A program made the translations under genes and the position numbers. A stretch of 64,000 nucleotides of DNA. Origin: Candidatus Handelsmanbacteria bacterium. GTDB lineage: Bacteria > Latescibacterota > UBA2968 > UBA8231. The stretch spans positions 1 to 64,000 of the forward strand of contig VGJS01000015.1 of NCBI GenBank assembly GCA_016867395.1, in the 5' to 3' direction. Under the pieces are notes generated by a model. That model was not told the origin of the DNA, ran no database searches, and saw only the letters and a list, made by a program, of their open reading frames with translations. Of this stretch, positions 1 through 9,600 are shown one piece after another (position 1 is the stretch's first letter; each line of letters opens with the position of its first letter).

Positions 1-1
1 C

Positions 2-604
2 TTGCTGCTCTGCCTGGCAGCCGCCCTGGCGATGGTCGGCCCCGCCTTCCCCCAGCAGGCCGCCCCCGATACCCTGGTCCCCAACTACCAGCGCGCCCGC
101 GCCCTCAAGGACAGCCTGCTGCGGGCCGACCCCAACTCGCCCTTGCCGCCCGCGGCGCGGGCGGGTTTTGCCGGGCTGTCCTACTTTGCGCCGGACCCCG
201 AGTACCGGCTGATCGGAGAGATGGCCATCTACGGCCGCCGCCGGCGCATCGGGGTGCCCACCACCAACAATGGGCCTGCCCTGCCGATGGAAAAATTCGG
301 CCGCCTCCAGGCCACCTTCCGCGGAAAAGCGTTCTGGCTGGAGGTGTACCGCAGCCTGGAGAGTGGCGAACTCGAGGTGTATTTCCGGGATGCCAGCAAC
401 GGCGCCCAGACCTACGGCGGGGGGCGCTACGTCCCGGTACTGAGCGCGGGAGATGGGCGTTATCTTTTGGATTTTAATATGAGTTACAGCCCTTACTGCG
501 CCTACAACCCCACCTATGTCTGTCCCCTACCGCCGCCGCAGAACCACCTCGATTTCCCCATCCTGGCCGGGGAAAAGGCTTTTGGCCTGGATCTTGCTTA
601 TTAA
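2..604 (+). CDS. DUF1684 family protein, 5' end cut by window
   Basis: The C-terminal half carries the DUF1684 signature: a TYGGGRY block, an LDFN block, a YCAYNP..VCPLPPP cysteine-containing block and a terminal AGEKAFGL. The function of this family is not known. The first visible residues are a hydrophobic Leu/Ala stretch ending near FPQQ, which looks like the end of a signal peptide, so the mature protein is probably exported. The frame is open to the first base of the window and the TTG at 2 need not be the real start; a few residues are probably missing. The -35 element of the next gene overlaps the stop region, so the two genes are probably transcribed separately. Confidence 0.75.
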   Translation: MLLCLAAALAMVGPAFPQQAAPDTLVPNYQRARALKDSLLRADPNSPLPPAARAGFAGLSYFAPDPEYRLIGEMAIYGRRRRIGVPTTNNGPALPMEKFGRLQATFRGKAFWLEVYRSLESGELEVYFRDASNGAQTYGGGRYVPVLSAGDGRYLLDFNMSYSPYCAYNPTYVCPLPPPQNHLDFPILAGEKAFGLDLAY

Positions 605-622
605 GTGGGCGGCGATTATACT
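594..622 (+). promoter_or_regulatory. sigma-70-type promoter for the omega-like gene
   Basis: TTGCTT (594-599) and TATACT (617-622) are separated by exactly 17 bases. A start site near 629 would give a leader of about 40 bases before the ATG at 668. The -35 overlaps the end of the upstream gene. Confidence 0.5.
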
Positions 623-667
623 ATCTCAATTCGGTCAGCAATCCGCCCTTCTATTCAGGAGTTATCC

Positions 668-901
668 ATGAACGAAGCCGAGAAGTCCATGTTCGCCCGC
701 GCTGTCGATTTCAGGCTCGAAAAGACCCCCAACGCCTATATCGCCTGCCGCGCCCTCTCGATCCGGGCCCGCCACATCAACAACCGGGGCCGCGAACTGT
801 CGCCGGAGGGCCGGACCGAAGGCTACAACCCCACGGTGGGCGCTCTGGTGGATTATTCCCAGGACCATATCACCGTGACCATCCCCGAGGCGGAGGATTG
901 A
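668..901 (+). CDS. rpoZ: RNA polymerase omega subunit-like protein
   Basis: A 77-residue protein. Around residues 21-48 it has the omega pattern: a short hydrophobic stretch (NAYIACRALSIRARHI) followed by a basic/polar turn (NNRGRE), then a second conserved patch near GYNPTVGAL. Omega binds the beta-prime C-terminus and helps core RNA polymerase assembly. The ATG at 668 was chosen because AGGAG lies seven bases upstream and earlier codons in frame have no ribosome binding site. It has its own promoter and is followed by a gene for a membrane protein rather than the usual gmk/spoT neighbours. The family is short and divergent, so the call rests on pattern and length. Confidence 0.6.
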   Translation: MNEAEKSMFARAVDFRLEKTPNAYIACRALSIRARHINNRGRELSPEGRTEGYNPTVGALVDYSQDHITVTIPEAED

Positions 902-936
902 TCCACCCCCGTCCCTAACCCGCTGGGCAGAGCGCC

Positions 937-1569
937 GTGAACCGCTTTACTGTTGTATTTGCCGCCGGCACCGTGATGCTGTGCGGCAGCCAACTCCTCC
1001 TCAACCTGGGCCTGCACCCCGAACACCCGGCCTCCCTTCCGGTGCTGGGCGAAGGCATCCTCGGCATGGCTCTGGGGACCGCGCTGGTGGTCTCGGGCCT
1101 GCTGGGCCTGGTGGAGGGCTACCAGCAGGCCGTCGCCCGGGCAAGGCAACTGCTGGCCGCCGCCCCCCTGGACCCGGAGGCTACGGCCCAGACCCTCAGC
1201 GAATTGGTGGCCCTGCAGCGGGATTTCTGGAAATCCTACCGCCAGTCCACCCTGGGCCTGCTCCTGTTCCTGAGTGGACTGCTGGGGCTGGGGGCGGTGT
1301 TTTCCCAGGGGGATTTCCTCCTCTACCTGGCCGCCATTGCCGCCGGCTTCTGCACCCTGGGCCCCGCCTCGGCCTTCCTTATGTTTAAGGGCGTCCGGTC
1401 CCTGCGGCGCCACACCCGCACTGCCCAACAGACCGCCTCCCGCATCGAAACCCTGCCCCCCGCCCCGCCCCAGGCCCCCCTCGGACCTCTGCCCCGTTGG
1501 GCGGTGTACTCCCAGGAGGAAAGGCTGCGGCAGTTCCGGCGCCACTCCACGCTGCCCTCCTCCGCCTAA
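937..1569 (+). CDS. Membrane protein of unknown function
   Basis: 210 residues with a GTG start. Hydrophobic segments near residues 5-25, 37-58, 105-126 and 128-150 suggest four transmembrane helices in two hairpins. They are separated by a roughly 45-residue helical, alanine-rich segment. The C-terminal 55 residues are basic and then proline-rich, and probably cytoplasmic. I do not recognise the family. It starts 35 bases after the omega-like gene and may share its transcript. Confidence 0.6.
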   Translation: MNRFTVVFAAGTVMLCGSQLLLNLGLHPEHPASLPVLGEGILGMALGTALVVSGLLGLVEGYQQAVARARQLLAAAPLDPEATAQTLSELVALQRDFWKSYRQSTLGLLLFLSGLLGLGAVFSQGDFLLYLAAIAAGFCTLGPASAFLMFKGVRSLRRHTRTAQQTASRIETLPPAPPQAPLGPLPRWAVYSQEERLRQFRRHSTLPSSA

Positions 1570-1777
1570 CTCCACGCCCCTGCGGAAAATTCGCTTGCTG
1601 GCGCCGCGCCCTCCTGGCTATATTTACCAAGAAATTTTTTCCGCAAAAAACGGGAAATTATTTCTTGGCACTTAGGAACGGATTTTCCCCGCGTTCCCCG
1701 GCGCTGGGGAGCGCTGATTTTTATCATCTTGATTTTCAGAGTTTTAGCTCGGGTTTATTCCCCCTCCCGCCACCCTG

Positions 1778-1793
1778 AGGCATTTCTTTTGCT
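1778..1793 (+). promoter_or_regulatory. Sigma-54 promoter of the kinase/activator operon
   Basis: AGGCAT-TTCTT-TTGCT has the GG and GC doublets (1779-1780 and 1791-1792) exactly 10 bases apart, as sigma-54 requires, and lies 40 bases before the ATG at 1833. GGCAT and TTGCT are identical to those of the promoters before flgB and before fliO. This suggests that the regulators are themselves under sigma-54 control. Confidence 0.7.
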
Positions 1794-1832
1794 TTCCCCC
1801 TGCTGCCCTCTCCTCCAATTTCGAGTTGAGTT

Positions 1833-2204
1833 ATGGAGCACCCGCTGTCCCCCCCAACCACCGCCCTCCCGACCGGATCTCACTCGGACTGGGATAAACT
1901 GTCAGGGCTGTGCGAGACCCTACGCCTCCTTTCGGATGAGGTGGGTAGGAGTTTGCGGGAAGGCGCCGGGGCCGGGGTGCTGGTGCCCCTCCTCAAGCAG
2001 GAACTGGAGGCGGCCAGTAATCTGAAAGACAGCATTGCCCGCTGCGGCCAGCAAGTCCACCCCAGCTCCCAGGAACTAAGCCAAAGGCTCGCTTCCCTGC
2101 TGGAAGCCGAGACGGCCAACCAGCAACTGCTCCAGCGGCGGGGCCTGAGATTGCGCGGCCCGCGCACCCGCCTCCGTTGCCCCTTCCGAGAAGAGCGTCT
2201 ATGA
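1833..2204 (+). CDS. Small helical protein, possibly a FlgN/FliT-type flagellar chaperone
   Basis: 123 residues. Apart from a Pro/Ser-rich N-terminus and a basic tail it is predicted to be all helix. Heptad-like stretches at about residues 20-60 and 70-100 include LASLLEAETANQQLLQ, a pattern common in export chaperones such as FlgN and FliT. It is first in an operon with a sigma-54 promoter, and its TGA overlaps the ATG of the histidine kinase (ATGA), so the two are translationally coupled. Similarity to FlgN is a guess from size, helicity and context; no diagnostic motif is visible. Confidence 0.5.
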   Translation: MEHPLSPPTTALPTGSHSDWDKLSGLCETLRLLSDEVGRSLREGAGAGVLVPLLKQELEAASNLKDSIARCGQQVHPSSQELSQRLASLLEAETANQQLLQRRGLRLRGPRTRLRCPFREERL

Positions 2205-3475
2205 ACTCCGCCGAACCTGTCGCCGAACACGTTCTGGAACTGGGCCGCTCCTCCAGCTCGCTTGAAGAGGCTTTCACGGATTCCTACATCCTCTTCAATG
2301 AGACCACCCGCAAGTACATGGAGGCGTACCGGGAGCTCGAGAAACAGTTTGAGTTCCTTAACATTAAGCTGGAGAAGACCAACCACGAGCTGCGCCAAAG
2401 CCTCGAAGAGAAAGACCGGCTCAGCAACTCCCTTAAAAATATCCTGGAGAGCATGAGCGGCGGGGTGCTGGTGGTGGACCTGGAGGGCAGGATCACCCTC
2501 TTCAACCAGGCTGCCGAAGGCATCACCGGCCTGCCCTACGCCGAGGTGATCGGCCGGCCCTACGCCGAGGTGATCGGCCTGGACGCCGGCCGCGAGTTGT
2601 CGGTGCTCCACACCCTTGAATCCAATCTAAGCCTTACCAACCGCGAAAAAGACCTGCAATTGGCCAATGGGCGAACCATCCCCCTCGGGTTCAGCACCGC
2701 CCTGGTGCGCGACACCAATGGCGACGTGCTGGGCGCCGTCGAGGTCTTCAACGACCTGACCGAGGTAAAGCGCCTCGAAGAGCAGGTGCGGCGCATGCAT
2801 ACCCTGGCCGCCCTGGGCGCGATGGCCGCCACCGTGGCCCACGAGATCCGCAACCCCCTGGGCGGCATCGCCGGCTTCGCCACGCTGCTCGAGCGCGACC
2901 TAGCCGCCGATGATCCCCGCCGCCGCCTGGCACGCAAGATTACCGAGGGGGTAGCCCGGCTCAACCGCATCGTCTCCAGCCTGCTCAGTTACACCCGCCC
3001 CCTCACCCTGAACACCCGGCCGGTGAACATGGTCGAGGTGGTCGAGGAGGCGGCGGCCTTCTTCGAGATCGACCTTGAACGCCGGCCCGAGAACATCTCC
3101 CTCCAGCGCGATTATCCCGACCTGCCGGTGGACTGCGCCATCGATCCGGAGCAGTTCCAGCAGGTCATCCTCAACCTGCTCCACAACGCCACCCACGCCA
3201 TGTCCCCCGGCGGCGGCACCATCGCCGTGGTCGTAGGGGCCGACCAACGAAATCCCTCCCAGATCCAACTCACCATCCGCGACCAGGGGATGGGCATGAG
3301 TTTGGAGGTCCAGCAAAACCTCTTCACCCCCTTCTTCACCACCAAGGAGGACGGCACCGGTTTGGGGCTGGTGACCTCAAAGAAGATCGTCGAGGCCCAC
3401 GGTGGCCTCATCCAGGTGGAGAGCCAGCCGGGCAAGGGCACTAGTTTCATCATTTCCATACCTCATAACGCGTAG
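2201..3475 (+). CDS. PAS-domain sensor histidine kinase (AtoS/FlrB-like)
   Basis: 424 residues, no transmembrane segment, so cytoplasmic. Order: N-terminal coiled coil (about 25-85), PAS domain (about 85-195), HisKA dimerisation domain with the H box VAHEIRNP (His214), then HATPase_c with an N box (LNLLHNATHA), DQGMGM and GTGLGLVTSKK. It should phosphorylate the adjacent response regulator. A soluble PAS kinase beside an NtrC-type regulator matches FlrB/FlrC and FleS/FleR, which control class III flagellar genes. The start is fixed by the ATGA overlap with the preceding gene. A 24-base tandem duplication lies inside the PAS domain. Confidence 0.88.
   Translation: MNSAEPVAEHVLELGRSSSSLEEAFTDSYILFNETTRKYMEAYRELEKQFEFLNIKLEKTNHELRQSLEEKDRLSNSLKNILESMSGGVLVVDLEGRITLFNQAAEGITGLPYAEVIGRPYAEVIGLDAGRELSVLHTLESNLSLTNREKDLQLANGRTIPLGFSTALVRDTNGDVLGAVEVFNDLTEVKRLEEQVRRMHTLAALGAMAATVAHEIRNPLGGIAGFATLLERDLAADDPRRRLARKITEGVARLNRIVSSLLSYTRPLTLNTRPVNMVEVVEEAAAFFEIDLERRPENISLQRDYPDLPVDCAIDPEQFQQVILNLLHNATHAMSPGGGTIAVVVGADQRNPSQIQLTIRDQGMGMSLEVQQNLFTPFFTTKEDGTGLGLVTSKKIVEAHGGLIQVESQPGKGTSFIISIPHNA
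2534..2581 (+). repeat. 24-bp direct tandem duplication in the PAS domain
   Basis: The unit CCCTACGCCGAGGTGATCGG occurs at 2534 and again at 2558, giving PYAEVIGR-PYAEVIGL in the protein. The reading frame is kept, so the kinase gains one eight-residue repeat. Confidence 0.95.
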
Positions 3476-3489
3476 CGAGGCACGCGACC

Positions 3490-4896
<1,407 letters not shown>

Positions 4897-4916
4897 TCCG
4901 CACTCCCCCCGTGCCG

Positions 4917-4959
4917 AAACCCGGACCTGGGTGCGCCCCTGCGCGGCCGGGTCTCTTTT
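4917..4959 (+). terminator. Probable rho-independent terminator after the response regulator
   Basis: ACCCGG (4919-4924) pairs with CCGGGT (4947-4952). An inner GCGC-CCCT-GCGC hairpin closes the loop, and the stem is followed by CTCTTTT (4953-4959). Confidence 0.5.
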
Positions 4960-4963
4960 ACTT

Positions 4964-4992
4964 TTGACCTGCAATTGCGTGTTGGGTAGTTT
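4964..4992 (+). promoter_or_regulatory. Possible promoter of the HDOD pseudogene
   Basis: TTGACC (4964-4969) lies 17 bases before TAGTTT (4987-4992). The -35 is good and the -10 is weak. The following 90 bases before 5082 are AT-rich compared with the rest of the window. Confidence 0.3.
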
Positions 4993-5081
4993 AACCTTTA
5001 ATTCCGCTCCTTTGCGGATACACAGGCTATTGTCCATTTTTTCAAAAACTTAAATCGTTTTTTGACGAAAGCCATCGCGGT

Positions 5082-6563
5082 ATGCTTCGTCCGCCGGCAG
5101 TTGAGACCCAGGCTGCCAACCCCATCGTCATTATCGCCGACAAGATCGAGCGCAAGCCTCATCTGGCCGCCTTTCTCCAGACCTTGCACCAGCAGAACCT
5201 CACCCTTTCCGGCGAGGAGGCGATCAAGTACGCCGGGTGTAAGAGCAGCGCCCAGATCGCCCTGGCCTTGCGCAAGTATTGCTACAGCGTCAAGCTGATC
5301 ATGATCGGCCCCGGGCTGCAGGGCAACGCCTGGACCCTGGCGCGCATGTTGTGCAAAAGGGTGCGCGTACTGCTGGTCCTCGAACCCGCCGCCCTGGCCA
5401 ATCCCCTCTACGCCAAGATCCGCACCAGCCTCGAGGCCCTGGGCATCGTCACCACCATCAGCCAGAACGCCACCGAGCCCTTCTTCAAGCCCGTGATCCG
5501 CGAACATGTCCTGCCCGGTATCGGCGCCGACAACGAATTGGCGGGCATGTCCCCCGAGGAGCGGGCCGAGACCAATGAGAAGCGCCTGCAGGCGGCCAAA
5601 CAGTTCCCCTCCCTGACCGAGACCCAGCAGAATATGGCCAAGCTCGACGACATGGACAACCCCAAGAAGTGGGCCGAGGCCATCAACCCCGACGTGCTGA
5701 CCCGCACGGTAATCCTGCGCACCCTCAACAGCCCCTATTGCGGGTTCCACTCCCGGGTCGCCACCATCGAGCAGGCCGTGCAGTTGGCCAGCGCCCGCAC
5801 CGGGCGCGAGATCGTGCTGGCCTGCCAGATCCGCCACTCTTCGAGAAAGCTGACGAAAAGTCCATCGGCGCCTTCTGGCGCCATTCCCTGGCGGTGGGTT
5901 TCTTCACTAAGCTGCTCTCCCTGCCCGCCAATCCGGCCCAGCAGAGCACCGCGCAGCGGGTGGAGTTCAACCGCTACCGCTTCGACGAGGATCAAGCAAA
6001 GCTGCTCCAGGAGATACGGCTGTGGGAAATGCTGGCCCTCGAGCCCAAGGAAGACCCTTTCACCTGTGGCATGCTCCACGACATCGGCATCGTCACCATG
6101 ATCATGTCCCTGGAGGAGTCGATGGAACTAATCGTCGCCCTCACCGGCGCCGAGGTCAAGGAAGCCCAGGAGTAGGGCAAATTGTGAGCCCATTGCCCGG
6201 TGGACCTGGCGCACATGCTAATGGGCCACATCGACCACCAGTTCATCGGCTATCGCCTGGCCAAGAAGTGGGAGATGGACGACCGCGCCAGCCAAGTCAT
6301 CGGCGGCCACCACGGGGTGCAGGGCCACGATCCCAACCTGGCCAAGGCCAGTGGCCCTGACCGACGTAGCCGCCGAGACCATCTTCCCCTACCCGGCCAC
6401 CGACACCCAGAACCCGCTTTGCCGTATCTTTAGCCGCGTGACCGAGATCGCCAAGAAAAAGCCGGGCAAGACCCAGCAGGAGTCGATCTGCAACGCCTTC
6501 CACAGCATGGAGATGTTGAGCGACCAGAGCGACATGGTGGATTTCAAGATTTCTTCTTCCTGA
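5082..6563 (+). pseudogene. HDOD-domain protein gene broken by multiple frameshifts
   Basis: Joining frames restores an HDOD protein: an N-terminal receiver-like region of about 150 residues, a linker, then the HDOD pattern (LTRTVILRTLNSPYCGFHSR ... RHSLAVGFFTKLL ... MLHDIGIV ... VIGGHHG). Coding continuity moves out of the starting frame near 5838. In-frame stops at 6173 and 6185 and a switch-and-return lie between about 6172 and 6200. The original frame returns near 6350 (LAKAS then ALTDVAAE). The gene therefore ends at 6563 in the frame in which it began. HDOD proteins usually act in signalling or motility control; an intact paralogue lies at 47742. It is either a real pseudogene or a patch of assembly error. 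Confidence 0.8.
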
Positions 6564-6657
6564 CTTGCTGGCTCCCAAGATGCGGGCCGCCACCATCGGC
6601 TTCCTTTAGTAAACCACCGTCAGCTAACCGGCCCCCGACGCCGGCGTGGAGTAACCC

Positions 6658-9600
6658 GTGCCGTCCTGCGCCTTTCCCCTGAGAATCGTCGCCCGCCACC
6701 TTCCCCAGCAGGGATTGTGGCAGGCCCGCCGCGATCCGGGGCAGCTCCTTGCCCGGGGAACCTGCACCTGGACCGGCCCGACCTTTGCCCAGTGCTGCCT
6801 CCAGTTGGAGGCCGGCGCCGGCGCCCAGGCCCGCCTCGCCGCGCACCTGGCCGGCCGGGCCTTGCACCTGGTGCTGCGCCGCTTCGAGACCCAGGGCGAG
6901 GTGGCCAGGTTGTTGGGCTGGTTGCAGGGTCGGCAATTCCCCCTGCGGGTAATGGGCGGCCACGACCTGCTGCTCGACCTGGAAGGCCAGAGCCTGCTCC
7001 TGGCTGGCGACGTGGCCGGGGAGCTGGGCCTCAGCCTGGACGAGAGCAAGGACGAGATCCGGGCGGCTGATCCCGACGCCCTGCACGGTTTTGAGCTGCT
7101 CCTCGCCCTGGGCCAGTACTGCCTCTTCCAGGTCCTGCGCGGCGCCTCCCCCCGCGCCGCCCTGCACCGCGCTTTTGACCTGTACCAGGACTGCCCCGTC
7201 CCTGAACAGGCGCGCCTCCACCAGTTGCTGGAGGGTCGGGTGCTGGACAGCGGCAACCTCTTCTCCCTCTTCCTGCGCCGCAGCGCCGCCCAGTCCCAGC
7301 GGGCCTGGCGGGACGAGCAGGTCACCTGGCTCCTGGGCCAGGACCAGGTGGATCTGCCCTACGACCGGCAGGATGCCGCCGCACTGCTGGGGCGCCCCCT
7401 CGATCCCGACGAGAAGCGCTTCCTGCTCTACGCCCTGCTGCGCGATTACGACCGCGACCTCGAACTGGGCAACATCGAGCGCCTCGCCGCCCGCACCCGC
7501 CGCGAGGGCCAGCAATTGATCTTCGGCCGCATGAGCCGCGCCTTTCACAACCAGGCCACCCTCTTCGCCGACGCGGTGCTCCTGCAACCCGCCCCGGAAT
7601 GGGCCGCCCTGGCCCCCCGCCTGGCGGCAGCCGTGGCAGGCAGTCCCGCCCTCCAGCCCTTCGCTGAGGAGCTGCGCCTGCTGCTCGAAAGCGGGGCCGA
7701 GGTGCCCCTTACTCAGGCAGAGGGGGCCTGCGAGCGCTTCGAGGAGGCCGCAATTGAGGAGCAGAAACTGGCGCTGCTGGCCTGCTGCCGCTTGGCCCGC
7801 CAGCAGGTGGAGGACCACGGCGATGAAACGCGGGAAAACCCCGCCCCTTCGCTGGACACCGCCCCGGTGGCCGCCGCCACCCAGGAGCGCCTCGCCCTGA
7901 TTCAGGACCTGCGAGGGGCCCTGCTGGAGGCCCCCCGCCGGCGCGCCGCCTACGTGGTCATCAGCCAGCGCCCCTCCCCCACCGGCTCCCACCTGCTGGT
8001 CAAAATCAACGAGTTCGAGGAGCCCTACCTTGGCAAGGGCGAGAACCTGCGCAAGCTCTCGCGCCTGGCCGGCGACCACCTCTACAGTAGCCCGGACTAC
8101 CGCTGGCTGCGGGTGGCTGACCACTGGATTGAGGCTATCCCCCTCTTCATCAAGGAGGAGGTGCGGCTTGAGGAGGGCCGCGAGAGCACCCGCACTGTGG
8201 TGGACATCGCCGGCATGGAGGAGTCCTTCCGCGAGGAGATGGCCGACCTGTGGGCCCAGAACCTGGCCCAGGTGCTGGACAGCGAGTTCCTCGCCCTGGC
8301 CCGCCAACTGGCCCCAGGGGCCGGGGCCGGGGACGAGGCGGCCCTTGGCGCCGCGGTGGCTGCCCTGTACAGGCAGTTGGTGGAGGTCGTCCACGGCCTG
8401 GTCGGCGGCGAGGAACTGCCCCCCTGCGAAGCCCTCTACCAGGTCCTGCTCGAACCCCTCCACCCAATGCTGGCCAAGGCCGCCGCCCTCCATCAAGAAG
8501 GCCATCCCTGGCCCGCTGCCGTCCACCAGTCCCTGGCCGAGGCGGGCCTGGACGAGGGCTTCGGCGCGGAGATGGCCCGCCTCCTGCCCCAGGCTGGGCA
8601 GCTCCGCCGGCCCCTGCCCGTCCTGCACGTGCTCACCACCCAGTCGGCAGGCATGACCGAAGGGTACGTGCGCACCTGGCTGGAGGAGTCGATGGCCCTC
8701 TACAACATCGCCGAGGCCCTGGGACTGCACCCCGAGGTGCGCGCCCGGCAGGAGGCGTACCTGGAGCGCATCCGGCAACTGGGGGAGCAGGTGATTCGCG
8801 AGTTGGGCATTTGGGTGGAGGTGGAGGAGACCTCGGCCCGCGAGCAGGTCTCCCCCTCCGCCGCGATGCAGCGGGTGATCGGCCGCAACCCCCAGGTGCA
8901 AGAGGAACTGTCCCGCCTGGGGGCCCTGCGCGAATACGAAGAGGGACTGGCCGGCCCCGCCCCTCCCGAGCCGGCTGCCGCCACCGACTGCCTGCGCCGC
9001 CACGAGTCCCGGCTCCTGGCGGAGTCCCTGGCCCAGGTGGCCCGGCGCAACGGCGAGGCCCTGCAGCAGGAGGTGGATCGGCTGCTGGCCGCCCAGCCCC
9101 AGTTGAGCGGCGACCAAGCCCTGCTGCGGGTGGTGGAGGCCGACGAGCACTACCGCCAGGACCTGCTGGCCTACATGCGTTTCGCCGCCCGCCGCCTGGC
9201 ACTCGAAGAACTGGACCGGCAGCAACCCCAACTCCACCTCCGGGAAAAAGCCCGCACCTTCCTGCGCCGCTACCAGCGCCTGGGCAAGACCACCGCCCGC
9301 AAGGAGGTGCTGACCAGTCGCGGCCTCAACCACCTAACGATGGACCCCCGCTACACCTTCCAGGCCACCGGCCCGCACAAGCGCTACCACCTCCTCTACA
9401 CCCCCAGCCGGGTCGACCTGGGCGAGCGGGAGCGGGAGTCGGTGGAGAGCTGGTCCCAGTGGGTGGGCGGGGCCGACCGGGCCGCCGCCCAGGTGGGCCA
9501 CCAGATCTACAGCCTGATTAACAAGTCGGTGCGCAGTTTCTCCAGCCTGGCCGAGCCCGAGGTGCTCAAGACCGGCGAGAACGCCTCCATGGCCTCCCAC

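Noticed and set aside
1665-1679. TTGGCAC-TTAGGAACG as a sigma-54 promoter
   Set aside because: The -24 half is good, but the required GC at the -12 position is CG. The element at 1778 fits in every position.
6544-9333. A 929-codon open frame on the minus strand opposite the giant gene
   Set aside because: It is low-complexity Gly/Leu/Gln-rich, has no motif and mirrors the third-position GC bias of the plus-strand gene; similar antisense frames lie opposite many other genes here.
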